From the NCBI GenBank assembly GCA_903813345.2, contig CAIIXF020000002.1, positions 17,489,467 to 17,553,466 of the forward strand: a DNA stretch of 64,000 bases, in the 5' to 3' direction. The notes beneath the pieces are model-generated. The model did no database searches. It was given only the letters and a program-made list of their open reading frames with translations, and was not told the origin of the DNA. Below are positions 12,501-25,962 of the stretch, one piece after another; position 1 is the stretch's first letter, and every line of letters begins with the position of its first letter. The position numbers were made by a program, and so were the translations under genes. Source of the stretch: Owenia fusiformis (Eukaryota; Annelida; Polychaeta; Sabellida; Oweniidae).

Positions 12501-14396
12501 GCTATGGAAAAGTTGGTTATCAAGTCCTTTAGTGGGTCGCTGTATATGGGTTGGTGCTAGTGCTTTATTCCCAAATGACTTATCATTCTTTACTTACGGC
12601 TTATGATACATCAGGAAGTCCCACACATCTCATCAAAGTGTCATCGTTTGAAAAAAGTATTTTACCGATTTAAAAGTTAGATAAAAACGTGAGCTGGTAC
12701 ATCCTATACCTGATGCATAGACATAATACACCATCCCCATCCTGTAACGTGTACTTATAAGATTGTTTATTTACGACACTTACAAAATGTTATTGCCATT
12801 TAAGTGATATATGGTGATATAAACTTCCCCTTCAACCCTAAGCTTTGTGGTGAAACACTTTTCGAAACTATTAGTGAAATCAAGGATGAAATAAATTAAA
12901 GTATAGTATATGCGAAATCCAGTATGACATATTCTGTTGACCTGAACTGTTCAAATATACTATGGTCTTGTGGTTTAAGATTGTGATGTGGAATACTTAA
13001 TGGTGGATGGGGGGAGTATGAGACGTTGTTTTGTGCGTTGGATCTTATTTTGGGATGTTTAGGTTTATTTTTCCTTATGTCTCGTTGCCCATTTAGATGT
13101 CTTTCTTTTCCCTTTGATGTTTTGTAACCCTGTCCCCACTTTTAGCACAAGAACTTACATTTTTATTTGCGCTTCGAGTGTATTGACCACTTTCTTTAAA
13201 GTATACGTCTGGTGAATTGATTAATTAATTTCCTTATTCTCAGTACGAAACAGTTGGTAGGGATGTGGTGATTAGGGGGACGTTAAACACTAGATAGATT
13301 GAAGAAATATACTTTAAATATACTCCAATCATGCAATCGTTTAGAATCATGATGGAATTAATCATATTTTGATCTAATTCTAAGTTGAGCATTTCAGCCC
13401 ACGCCAAAAAGTAGAAACATTTTTACGTCAAACACCTGAATATGTTCATCTCGTAGATGATGTTTTGGTAATCGTAGTTATGACTCATTCAGCATAAGAA
13501 AAACATACATCGTTTTTTCTTTTGATATCTTTAGAGGTATCAAAAGGCAAAGAAAATACTTCGGGTCAAAGAATCTTTAAATAATTTTATTCAGTAACTT
13601 GATCTTTTTGTAACATTTCAAATATTTTGAATACATTTTCTTTTTATATAAAGAACTCATACGCAATCATCATATGTGTTCAGAAAGACTGAGTTGCTAC
13701 CTTCTATGGATAGGACACTTTTAATTTGAGATAACGCCTCTACCGACTAAAAAAATGTTTACTCTAACGATGTTTAAATTTGGGTCGTTTTAAGATTTCT
13801 GAGAAAAAAGTTACATCTTTAGATCACGAGATATTCAAGTTGTAACTCTCAGGACAAACTCTATCCTCTGTGTTTATATTATTAAATTTCTCCATATTGA
13901 TCTCAATAGTGTCTCATTGAAGACTCATAAATGACATCACCAGGCCATCTGGGTAATATATACACCCAGCTTTTTATGACAGTTATTATACCTTGACGAT
14001 ACCTTTGATCTTAAGCGTGTTCAGTTACACATTCAATTTTGGTAAACACTAACTTGTAGCATGATTGTTTGTCTGTTATTGTTATTTTTGCCCATTGTAC
14101 AGATGTTTTTTCAGTAGGTAGTATAGGTTATTGACCGATATACAACATTTTGTGCATTGTGACTTTCTATCAATCTTTCTTACACTGTTTGGTGTTACTC
14201 TTCAAAAATGTTACTTCTTATCGGAATGGCTCTTCTTTTACCTTTGCTAAGGTTTTTAGAACTACAGATTAAAATGGACCTCATACATAAAAATCTTGGT
14301 CACTTGCTTCTACTCGACGAGATGGACACCGCAAAGTGCATCTCTTTCAGATCCATCCCTTCCTCTAAATATTCAAAATCGTTATTTCTATTTCAG
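6505..14396 (+). other. INF2: INF2 intron after exon a (7.9 kb)
   Basis: GT-AG intron between two DID exons. It contains the 485-bp GC-rich inverted-repeat element at 10620-11104 and homopolymer C and G runs near 8492 and 9055. No other gene is recognised; the small ORFs (for example near 7937-8146 and 9178-9429, minus) have no family resemblance I can name. Confidence 0.7.
10620..11104. mobile_element. PIF/Harbinger-like MITE, 485 bp, GC-rich
   Basis: The ends are perfect inverted repeats for about 26 bp (left tggcctagtcacatagcccg, right its reverse complement). They are flanked by TTA at 10617-10619 and TTA at 11105-11107, a 3-bp duplication typical of PIF/Harbinger elements. The interior is strikingly GC-rich against the AT-rich intron and made of repeated cggccg / gagctcggtg words, with an inner inverted repeat (cggtgaaattt ... 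aaatttcaccg) near 10930-10970. There is no transposase, so it is non-autonomous. Small plus-strand ORFs inside it are by-products of the high GC content. Confidence 0.85.
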
Positions 14397-14512
14397 CTCT
14401 CGATACAGATGCAGTACCCGTGAAGAAACAAGTGTTCGAATTATTATCAGCGTTGTGCGTCTACTCTCCAGATGGCTACACGAGGGCATTGGACGCCCTT
14501 CAGCACTATAAG
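14397..14512 (+). CDS. INF2: INF2 coding exon b (DID segment)
   Basis: Two bases complete the Ala codon, then 38 codons end in phase 0 at donor gtacaa. The peptide begins [20 protein letters not shown] and continues [18 protein letters not shown], an excellent match to the INF2/Diaphanous inhibitory domain core ([13 protein letters not shown]). The acceptor is a good pyrimidine-rich tract ending ttatttctatttcag. In INF2 this armadillo-fold domain binds the C-terminal DAD, or actin/CAP complexes, to hold the formin inactive. Confidence 0.95.
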
Positions 14513-14720
14513 GTACAACACTAACTAACTCTACTCTTCTTATTACTTTGCTTGTTTGTTTGTATGTTTGTTTAATTGATTTTTTGTTTTTCTGAGTGTT
14601 TGTTTATTTTTTGAGATGGGGTTTAGCTTTTCTTAACATTTTCAAACAAAGTTTTAGTCTCGCTTTTTTTCAATCAAAAGAGCTCCACCATAAATTCTGG
14701 GTTTCTCTAGATATGATATT

Positions 14721-15962
14721 AATCTATGGGTACAAGAGGTAAAAAAGTTGATACAAGGCGAAAAATTCTATGGGTAAAAGCGATAAAGTAATAATAATTG
14801 GTACATGGTGAAGAATTCTGTGGGTGCAAGGGGTAAAGTAGTTGGTACATGGCGAAGAATTCTATGGGTACAAGAGGTAAAGTAGTTGCTGCAGGGTGAA
14901 GAATTATATGGGTATAAGAGGTAAAGTAGTTGCTGCAGGGTGAAGAATTCTATAGGTTCAAGAGGTAAAGTAGTTGCTACAGGGTGAAGAATTCTATGGC
15001 TTCAAGAGGTAAAGTAGTTGCTGCAGGGTGAAGAATTCTATGGGTTCAAGAGGTAAAGTAGTTGCTGCAGGGTGAAGAATTCTATAGGTTCAAGAGGTAA
15101 AGTAGTTGCTACAGGGTGAAGAATTCTATGGGTTCAAGAGGTAAAGTAGTTGCTGCAGGGTGAAGAGTTCTATAGGTTCAAGAGGTAAAGTAGTTGCTAC
15201 ATGATGAATAATTCTATGGGTATAAGGGGTAAAGTAGTTGCTACAGGGTGAAGAATTCTATGGGTACAAGAGGTAAAGTAGTTGCTGCAGGGTGAAGAAT
15301 TCTATGGGTATAAGAGATAAAGTAGTTGCTACAGGGTAAAGAATTCTATGGGTATAAGGGGTAATGTAGTTGCTGCAGGGTGAAGAATTCTATGGGTATA
15401 AGAGGTAAAGTAGTTGCTACAGGGTGAAGAATTCTATGGGTACAAGAGGTATAGTAGTTGCTGCAGGGTGAAGAATTCTATAGGTTCAAGAGGTAAAGTA
15501 GTTGCTACAGGGTGAAGAATTCTATGGGTTCAAGAGGTAAAGTAGTTGCTGCAGGGTGAAGAATTATATGGGTATAAGAGGTAAAGTAGTTGCTACAGGG
15601 TGAAGAATTCTATGGGTATAAGAGGTAATGTAGTTGCTGCAGGGTGAAGAATTCTATGGGTATAAGAGGTAAAGTAGTTGCTACAGGGTGAAGAATTCTA
15701 TGGGTACAAGAGGTAAAGTAGTTGCTGCAGGGTGAAGAATTCTATAGGTTCAAGAGGTAAAGTAGTTGCTACAGGGTGAAGAATTCTATGGGTTCAAGAG
15801 GTAAAGTAGTTGCTGCAGGGTGAAGAATTATATGGGTATAAGAGGTAAAGTAGTTGCTACAGGGTGAAGAATTCTATGGGTACAAGAGGTAAAGTAGTTG
15901 GTGCAGGATGAAGAATTCTATGGGTATAAGAGGTAATGTAGTTGATGCAGGATGAAGAATTC
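14721..15962. repeat. 44-bp minisatellite, about 28 copies, with higher-order structure
   Basis: The 44-bp unit contains gaattctatgggt, then acaagaggtaaagtag, then ttgctgcagggtgaa. Copies alternate between gctgcag and gctacag, giving an 88-bp dimer in much of the array. Between about 15361 and 15890 a six-unit (264-bp) pattern occurs twice; the variant gtaatg marks both starts, at 15361 and 15625. The left-hand copies (14721-14860) are the most diverged. The right end stops sharply at the gaattc of the last unit, next to ggccggtcgatg. Confidence 0.95.
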
Positions 15963-18900
15963 GGCCGGTCGATGACTCAATTTGGATTGACTCTTTTTTG
16001 CAGTTAACTAGGTTTCATGAGAAAAAACGCTTATTCTATTTATAATATAAAAGTACACTTTTTGATTTTAATGTATAATCTTTTTAGTTTATATTTTTGA
16101 ATTTAACTGGTAAATGTAACCTTTGTATTCGGTTTCATCGACAATATTGACTTTTTAAAGTTTTGAGTGTTTGGTGAACTGTTGCCACTTTTAATATTTA
16201 CTGAACATCAAAACTTTTTCGATGGTTCTTTCAAGTGCCACTAAAAATGAAACGCGTAGGGGTCTGTTGAAATGTTCCACTTCAAGTCAGGAGAATGTGA
16301 CTGGGATTATGTCTGTCATGAAAAGCCATTCAAAAAGCCTTGTGTTGAGTCTTGAGGGATTTACAAAGGTACATAATTTGTTCACATGTTTTACGTAAAA
16401 TTAGAAAGCACAAGCGGCAACGCGGAAATACAGAGACTTGCACATTGGTGCATTCCAATGTATGTCTCCTCATCAAGTTCACAATATCGCAACAGATTAT
16501 AACCGACCTTGACCCGACCCTATTCTTAGGACCAATGGCTTCTTAAGCTAATTCTAGCGTATCGGGAAGCAGCTGCAAAACACAAAACACTTCCTCTTTC
16601 ATTGAGAGTGTAAGCAGAGCTTTGCTAACCACAAAATAGAAAAGGAAACACTGCAATTCATATATATGAAATTTGCCAGACGCATCCTGAAACGTTTTTT
16701 GAGACATTTCAAGGTTGCTGCCAAAGTTTTTCTCAAGCAGATGTCTATTACACTATGTTGGCGACGTGGTAGAACGTCACCCTTTGTTTGGCGACGTATT
16801 GATGTCCAAATCATTAACTTCAGTTGATAGATGACCAGTTGGTGCTGACAGGACATAAAATGATACCCCTGAGGGCACAAGTGATGATACCAATATTAAA
16901 TAATCGCATCTGATCTTATTAAATGGTTTTAGAGAAACACAATAACGTTTGTAATCCATCTCATTTTGAGGGGTGAATCATTGAATTAAAATTCATTAAT
17001 TTTGTATTTCATTACTGCAATTACACCATGTATAGAATTGATTTGTAAAATTGAATTTAGAATTCAGATGACAGTTTTTAGTAATTACGAATGGCTAGAC
17101 TGCTGACTGTAATATTATGTTGGTTGAACTCCACAGTAGCAATTTTAGATTGCATTCTGGCAGAATTGTGGATTTTGGTGTGCAATTTTGAATGTTCTTT
17201 TCTTGGAGTCTCTTGAATGAGTATTGTTTCCAAAGTTCTTCCTTTAAGTTAGTGTCTTTAAGTTTTCGAGTAAGAGTTCGTATAACGATGGTGCATTCTT
17301 TTTAGTGTCTTTAGGGGTTCTTTTCAGAAAGATGTTTTCTTTTCAGTTTCGATCGAATGAGTTGTCTTGTCACTGCTTTTAGTCCTTTTAGTTTTTGTTG
17401 ACCAATTTGTTTTGTTAAGATTGATTTTTTAATGAGTATTTAAGTATTGTTGTGATGATGTAGATAAGCTAGAAATAGAAGACCTTGTTGTTTAGGCTGC
17501 CCTGATGAAAGAAGGATACTCCCTTAATCCAGGGCTCAATCAGAGGAGTTATTTTAGATCATGTAGTCCTTCGCTCAGAAGATCATAAAACTTGGAAGAA
17601 GGAGCAAATCAAAATAGTTATTATTGATCAGATCAAGTGCGATTTATTAGGACAAGGAAGACAAAAGTATCAGTCATAAATCATTAGATCGTATTGTATG
17701 CCATCCAAGTAATTATAACCCATGCATCTATGTTTTGATTGGATTTGGTGTTGCCAGTATCCTGGTGCGAGAGAGGGCTGATCACTATTGCCTATCCTTT
17801 TCATCAAAGATGACGAAGGAAGAAGGAAATATTTGCTTTTGATCAGAAAAAAGAAATACAAATGTGTTGAAAGTCATCAGTGTTAATTATAGCTCATGCA
17901 TGGATTGGTTGAACTTTGGAAATCATTTAGTATGGCCATATCCGTGTCCTGGTGTTCTAGAAGGTGGTGTCTTATTGCACCTCCTTTTCTTCGATAGACC
18001 TTTTGGCGGAGCAGCAACTAAAGGTGTTTACGTGATGTAAAACCACAAGGCTCGTAAACCCAAAATTCAATTGTGCCAATATTAAAACGATGAACATGAA
18101 TTAACATTATATTGGAAAGCTAACTAAGTCTATATTGTTAAACTTTAAAGGATGGTTGGAACATCCGGTATGCAGTGTATGCCAAATAAAAATGTTGTCG
18201 TACTTTTAGATCAAATATTCACATAAATATCAGTTATTTTGTGATTCTTTTTAACAAACAAAACGCACGGCGCATATAAAGTAACCACAATTGTAGGGCT
18301 TTTGTGTTATATTTCAATATCCATCATTTCTGTTTTATAGAGACTGTCTGGAACCCTTAGAAAAGTTACGCTCTCTTGGACCCAAGCCTTTCAAACGGGA
18401 AATAAAGAATAAAGTTGATACAAAACAATATTTCCTGTCACCATATTGGTATACAAAAATCTGCAATATGGTGCATTTTTTACAAAAAACTAACAATCAT
18501 TCAGGGATTGTTTGTTGATGATGTGTTAATGTTAATCAACTATTTAAAATGCAAAATATTGTGAAGAATCAAAAGAAATACGAAAATTTAAATATAGGAA
18601 AGGGTGTCCATGCGGTCAGCCCCCGCCTCATATAGTAAATGTTTTTATGTATGGACTTTTCAATGTGTATCAAATGTCCGAAGATTGTTTCTAATCGAGT
18701 AGTTAATGTTGCCAAAAGAGAGTACGTTATTTGGTTATGTTAATTGAACATGATTCTTGGATTTGCCTTGCATTGTCTAGGATATTGGGGGTTTGACGTT
18801 CTTATTTCTGGCTTTGCATATATTTCAGTATAGGTCTCTCTCTCTCTGTTATACTATTTTTCTTGATTTTTCCTCTTTGGCACATGAGTTTACATATTCG

Positions 18901-21900
18901 GACATTTAACCATTATGTTCGCAAAGGTCATCCTACCAGAGCAACCTAAATGTTACATTATACAAAAAAATATACGCTTGCTGAGATTATTGTATTTGCC
19001 TAACACTAGAGAAACTGAAATTAGTAACTATTAATTTTCTAAAGTTAATTAATGAGCATCTGTTTGAAAAGATGTTGGAAGATATTTCCCTTGGTGATTC
19101 TATGATATATTCCTTGTCAAGTGGCTACAGATAGTGGGGATGTCCACATGTCGTCATAATATTTAAAATCTAAAAAGGAAGCCCCTGTGCCCTGAGTCAA
19201 AGAGGCTGATAACAATGATCTGGTTGATGGGGCAATCGGTTGTGTTGCTGATGAGATCGAAATGACCAGAGGTGTTTTTTATGATAGCCTTTCATATGAA
19301 TCTGAATATGAGATAAATGAGTTTATATGAAGTTATGAAGAATTGAAATGAAATGAGATTATAACAGTAAACATAATCTGAAACTACGTAACAATGAATG
19401 GGAATCGGGACATAAGCACTTCCAACGCCATTTTCAAATGGGCATCACCTTTTCTCACACAACTTATACATATGAATTGTATTAATGATTTTCATTATAT
19501 GTCCAGGGATTTGTGTTTGCAAACGTTACCCTTTTTTCTCAATTATAACACTTTATATAAATTCAGTCTCTTCAAACATTCTGCCACATATTGGCCTTTT
19601 CAAATTATGTATGTAGTAACACCATCTCTCTATATTGCTATATTCGTGCAGTGATTCATGCATTCATAAAAAGCAGAAAATTTTAATGTAAAAAAAAGTC
19701 AACACTCCAATCTATTTGACTTTAAGCCACACCACATCTATGTACAAAATACAAGACAGGTACATAAGTAAAACAGGTAAACAGACGTCATCATATTTCA
19801 GCATTATAAAACATATTATAGCTTCTGACATCACACAAATGTATTACCCATTTTATATTGTCAGATAAGGATCTGAAAAATTATATGTGCCTCTTTTTGA
19901 CATTTGATATCGCTGAAGCCGTCTGCTTTCCTTTAGATTTGGTGTGATATATAAGACAAAAGTTGAACATGGTTGGAAATTTGAGATGAAAATACTAACA
20001 TCTTTTTCAGATTTCTCATATATCAACAACAAACAACACTGAATATATACTGCATGAAATATTATTAAAGTAGGGTTGAACATATTTAATGAAAATTTGA
20101 CAAGTGAATAATTACGCAGTACTCAGAGATCGGGAATTTTGTTTTTCTATACATTCCCTTGTTAGAAATGCCTGTCAGAAATGCCTAGTTCTTATCCATT
20201 CTCCCGATTTGAATAAATCGTCAGAGTTTATGAAATTCTATATAATTTAGAGGTTGAACTTTGTTACTCTTTGCATTATTCATTGTTTATTTTTTTCTAT
20301 TTTGTCAATGTATTTCATTAAAATAATGAATTGAAAAAGTCTATTTATATGTGGCTTTCTACCTGCAGACGGACATGCATATGGAATTCAATTATATTGT
20401 TCCTTTTAGACGAACGCGAAACCTTATATTTGCCATTATTTGTTCATATTATTAAATTAAATGTATTACATAGCATTGAACTCTTAGCTGAACAGCTTAA
20501 TACTAAAAAGTATATATTTATCTAATGTTTTGCAATGCCCTTGGGGAACGCTGGCATCCAAGCACGAAATATATCTGAATACAACCAAAGACCTCTTTGG
20601 TAGAGAAACATGCATCACCTTTGGGGTCTTTGAATATGAGAAATACGTTGATACGTGAATGAAATACAAAATTCCAACCTTTAATGAACAACAATAATTG
20701 AGCCAAATCGGATATGTTTTCCTACATAACACCACAAATATTGATGTATATAATTGGCTGCCTTGCCCTAAGCCAACTTACTTTGATTCGTATGCTCGTA
20801 ATATAAAATAATATCAAAACATCACCTGTGCCCAATATATTTAGATGTTGTATACATAAATATGGATATTTCGATGTAGCTAAGGTAACTTAGTTCCCAA
20901 GTTAACTAATTAGATTGAACTAGATAACCCTCGGTCCCATATGAGGTCAAACGCCCTTTTTAGATCTCGGAACACACACAAAAAGTCAATGTATTTTAAT
21001 TTATTTTATGAATATATTATTTTTGTTTTCATTTACACCTCGTCAAGTCAGGCTTAAGGTTACACATTCGCAGCCTGTAGTGTCAGTGTGTTGACAAATA
21101 TTATGAAATAAGATATGGAGATCTAATCAAAAAGAACTCATCTTTAACTTAGCACAAGTGAATAAAAATAGTTAAAATTATAATTGGTATTTGTAAATTT
21201 GACAGGTGATGTGCACGTCTTTCCTAAGAATCCTTGTGAAGGAGGATAACATTACATGTTAGGATGAGTTCATATACGGGGTAGCAACCTTAAAATGCAT
21301 TTATAATTCATCAGGGACTATTATATGATTCTCCAGCACTATGTTTTTGTTTTGTATCATATCTAATATTATCGTTATTGTTTGCATATATTGCAAAGAA
21401 GATATTTCTCTTCCTTTTTGAGGATGCACACTTTTCAAGAAAATATTCCGCGTAATGAAAACTATAGTAATATGCTATCAAATAGTATCAGCGTCAACGT
21501 GCAGTGCAAATTATCTGATTGCACATCGTTTTTGGTATCCTATATTAGTTCAGTATATCATTAATAAAATACATAAATATTATGAATGGTCTCAAGTAAT
21601 TGATTAGACACCTGTTGGTGGACAACTATGTTAACAAGCTATTTACCTTTGAATGAAGTATCACTATATGCATCTTGTTAAATACTAGAATTGAAACAAA
21701 TTGAAATTCCCAAGATGTAAATACCGTATATGAAACAACTCAGTACATAGAAGATAAAAGTGCAGTATTTTGAGAGAAAGTGTAATGGAAAAAGAGTAAG
21801 ATATATCACAACACATTCATGCGTAGCATCGTATGTGGGTATGCTGTAACGGTAATATAAGTAGATGCTCTAATGAGCAGCTCGGTAGTCAACTCACATC

Positions 21901-24900
21901 ATGTATTTTAATAGACCCAATTAACATGACGGGTACCAATATAATCACTCTCTCCCACACCACGTGACAGTGTCAGAGGTCATTTACGAAACTAATGTTA
22001 ACAAGTCAAATCCATTTGACGTGTTTGCCCAAATTGTTGAGATTTGTGCTAAAAATAACTGTTTACAATAAGTTCGAGAACAACATTGGATAAGATTCAT
22101 GTCGAGTCAAGAGGTCTAGAAAAAAGAGGTAAAACAGCGAAATTATTTTCTAACCCCTTTCGCGCTGAATGAGTCAATATATGCGTTTTGTCCGAGCCAG
22201 AGTTTAAGAGTGCTTTCAAATGTACGTTAATGAAAAGAGAAATATTTTAGTCGCTTATTTCGAGAAAAATTATTGATCCCATTTTGAAGTAGGACCTCAC
22301 GCAGAAGTATCGCAAACGTTGGTCCATCGAAGACCAATTGCTAATTTTATGTGTGGTATCATTCACAAGAAAATTCAAATTATATGGGTTCCTTGTTCTT
22401 TACAGTGGGCCAATGCAACTTTTAGAAGAGGTCTGTAAAGCTCCAAGTGTTCTGGGCTACTGAAGTATCCTGACTTGACTCAAGTATTCTAATACTTATA
22501 TCATCAATATCCCAGATGCGAGTAGAAATAATCTTGATTTACGTCGTTAAGAATTCACAATTCAGTCAAACTGATGTCATATTTGGAATCTACATGTAAA
22601 ATTACATTTAGAAATGTGGTTTTGAAAAGACTTTATCAGCTTTGAAAATTTAATTTTCTTTGAAAATGTGACTTCTAGGTCGGGGAGATTCCCCATAGAG
22701 CCCATGTTGTAAAACCACAAAAAGTGAAATATCTTTTATTGTGTTGGGCAGATAATATTTTTTTTACTGGACATATTTTAATTTGTATAACTATCAGATA
22801 CATAAAGGTAATATCAAAAGAGAACCATTAAAACTGATGCATATTCAAGTTTAAGGGAATTTTGTAATACCCTGCCATGTTAAATCCCCCGAGTCAGCCA
22901 CCTGGTGGCGAAACTTGTAACTACCTACTCGCATCTGAGTAATTACACCAGCTAGGCTGATTTTCAACTTACCATTCAATTTTATGTTTTTTTTCAAGAT
23001 ATGATTGCTGGAATAAAGTTAACTAAAACAATTGTATTGATATATTTATATCGGTGCCTCGTGCACAAAAGGCCATCCATTTATAGCAGGGTACTTGTTG
23101 GGGGATAGCAGATCCCCGGGTGTGATTTTGCACCATGGAAAACTCAGGAGCAACAGAATATTAAAATAGAATATATCAATATTCAGGTTAATTTTCAGTT
23201 TCAGAAAAATACCTAACTGTTAGACAAAAAGCCTCAAAATGGACCTCACTTTCGAAAAGTGAGCCCACATTTACAATATAGGGTCCAGAGTTCCAGAAAA
23301 CCAATATTTTAGGGCTTTTTTCCACGGAATGATATTTTATTATATGTTTGGCCACCCTCCCATGTGAAGTGAGTTCTAATAAAATGACTGAACTCGGAAC
23401 ACTTTGGTTGTCAGAAAAGATGGGCAAGAGTACTAAGACTTGAGTAGCCCAGAACAGTTGGACTTCCATAGACGATCCATATACTTTTGGGTACTCCTTA
23501 TTGTCTTTTGGAACACCAACGGATCAAAACATATTTGATGCTCTAACTTATGTTGTCTCTTTCTACTCTTATTTCATCAACATGCCAATGTGGTGCAGTG
23601 TTTCAATATGATAACCTTTGCTCTGCTTCAAGGTACGGTATATCTTGAAATGTTGGTTGTGTACATATGTGTACTCAAATAAATAGTTTGATCATAAACA
23701 TATGGTACTGGGTGTTCTTGTGTAAGGTTTGTTGTTTTTTAAGATCTTCAATTGAAATGTTCGGAGGAGTCAGTCAATTGAGGTCAAATGCTTTGACAAT
23801 TGTAAACTGGGCTAATTATACCACTAGAAAATTGATCAAAGGTAACATATAATGTAAAACAACCTTGCATTATGTCTTGTTTGTACCTCATTCCTAGCCC
23901 AAAATGTGTACAATGCTCCTGATAATAAATTGGATGATGAGCTTTTACGCATTTTTCATTCACCATAGATTTGTCCATGACGTACCAAATAAGTTCTGGA
24001 AAAGTACTTGAAACGTATCTTTACTAACATCTTCGAATTCATACCTTACATTCTGTGTTCTGTCATCAATGGGTATCTGGTCTCTTTTCAGTTCGACTAG
24101 CATTAACATGGATTGGAAACCTCCACTTTTCCTTATCAAGCTCTTATTCATTCATTGAGTCTTGTTTATTAGTGGAAAATTAATTTTTTAATGAAACTTT
24201 CTCTTCACTTGAAGATCTAAATGAAAATATAGTTGCTGTTCTTTGAATTATTGTGGTTGGTCAGATTTTCTTGTACGTTTGTCTTCCTCAAGTGTGGCCA
24301 CTTGTTGGTTTTGATTAAGGTAGACCCACTGGAAGAACGTTTTTTCATCATGCATAGTGTTATGAAACAAGTCAACAAGTTACCAATCATCATGTTATAA
24401 AACGCCTCTTTATGATGTAAGATACCTTAGCATGGCGAACATTTGAAAATATGACTAAATATAAACCATAAATGAAAGTTTGCAGCATGACCCTGTTGCA
24501 TATTTGTGCATAACTTTGCTTAATTAGCATGATGTTAATTTTACGCACTACCACCCAGTATGGCTCTTATCTTTGACTTGTTAGTATAGTTTACCCTTCA
24601 GGACATCAACTTATATATAAACATCACTATCGTAATCATGGTCAGCCATGTTTCTTCTACCTGCCCATTGACAGGCAACATTTTCGTTCGCAGTTTCAAT
24701 AATGCCATGACTTGGAGAGAAATGAATCTTGATTAACAGATTTACTGTAGGATATAGTATCTTTGTTACATAGGTGTGATGTAGGATGATTGATTTGTGC
24801 ATTTCTCGTTGATGTCCTTGTGTTCTTTGATATTTTCACATATACGTTTACATGAGCAATTTGTTTGAGGAGTCCGACTCAATATATGCTTTGTTTATAT

Positions 24901-25906
24901 ACAATACATGACAAGTGGATTGTTTCTTCCTTAAACCAAGACGTATGGTCGAAGTTTAGGGCTAGCTTTCAGCCCAAATACCAGCTATGAGTGAATTGCA
25001 AATTGAATCCTATATTGTCAGTCAAATTTTAAATATCGACAATTCTGAATAATTCATCGTGTGTTCTATTTTCACGACCATCTATCTCTCTTTCCACTTA
25101 AGTCATTTTACGATCAATCATATCACGATAAACCATACTTAAAACAGTAAGTTCAAATTCATTGACAGTGAACCAACAGCAATGAAATAAAATGACAACT
25201 TTTCAAATAAACAGGTCAATAAACCATCATATATCCCTAGATACAGAATCATTGAACTTCACCTCGTCACAAGTTTATGTTTAGATCTATTGTTTTACAC
25301 TTCCTCAAGTCATAATTTAAGGATTATACATATTTACATGTGGGATATTGAGGTCAACTTAATAACTAGTTTATGGAGAAAATATGTTTTAAATGGTTAT
25401 TCCGGCTAAAGGATCGTCAATACACTCATTCACACGATCATCAATGATGGTCAATAGATATCTCGTGATAAGTTAAAAGGGGAATGAGGAACTCAAGATT
25501 ATCTCAAAACACTTATTTTAATTAACATGTTAAATATATGTTGAGTATATGTTGAAAATCATTTTGATTTCCTCTTGTCATCTAAATATTTGATACAAGA
25601 TAGAAAGGACTTTTCCTAGTTCTTAATCTTTGTTAAACTTAAAAAAACTATTTAGCATAGTGTGATACATAGATTATATAAAATATGTTAGCTGCTTCCC
25701 GTTTGTGTATTTCTGGTCCTTTTGAATTTTGATTACTTTTAATCTTCATGCTTTGTGTTATTTTAAGCCGCAGCTTCTTCCTGTTAAATATTTGCAAGTA
25801 TACTCAAGACTATTTGGACATGATAAAATTAAAATATATGAGTTCAAACATAATTTCTTCGAATTCTGTTTTAGTTTCAAAGTGTGTCGATTGCCTACAC
25901 TAATTA

Positions 25907-25962
25907 AATATAAAGGGACATACGACGCATCCCTGTTTGATCCTGCTGAATGACACTCTTGA
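25907..25962 (-). mobile_element. Decayed LINE reverse-transcriptase motif
   Basis: Read on the minus strand this gives a peptide RIKQGCVVCPFIFN, which resembles the G-x-x-Q-G-x-x-x-S-P-x-x-F motif of non-LTR retrotransposon reverse transcriptases. Stops follow at once and no longer frame survives. A similar fragment occurs near 55013-55105. Confidence 0.35.

Noticed and set aside
17480-18010. Possible diverged tandem duplication of about 200 bp
   Set aside because: Only scattered words (cccatgcat, tatcctggtg / gtcctggtg) agree; not distinguishable from chance by eye.
22430-23470. Inverted similarity around ttctgggctact at both ends
   Set aside because: Matches extend only about 20-30 bp with mismatches and do not continue; too weak to call an element.
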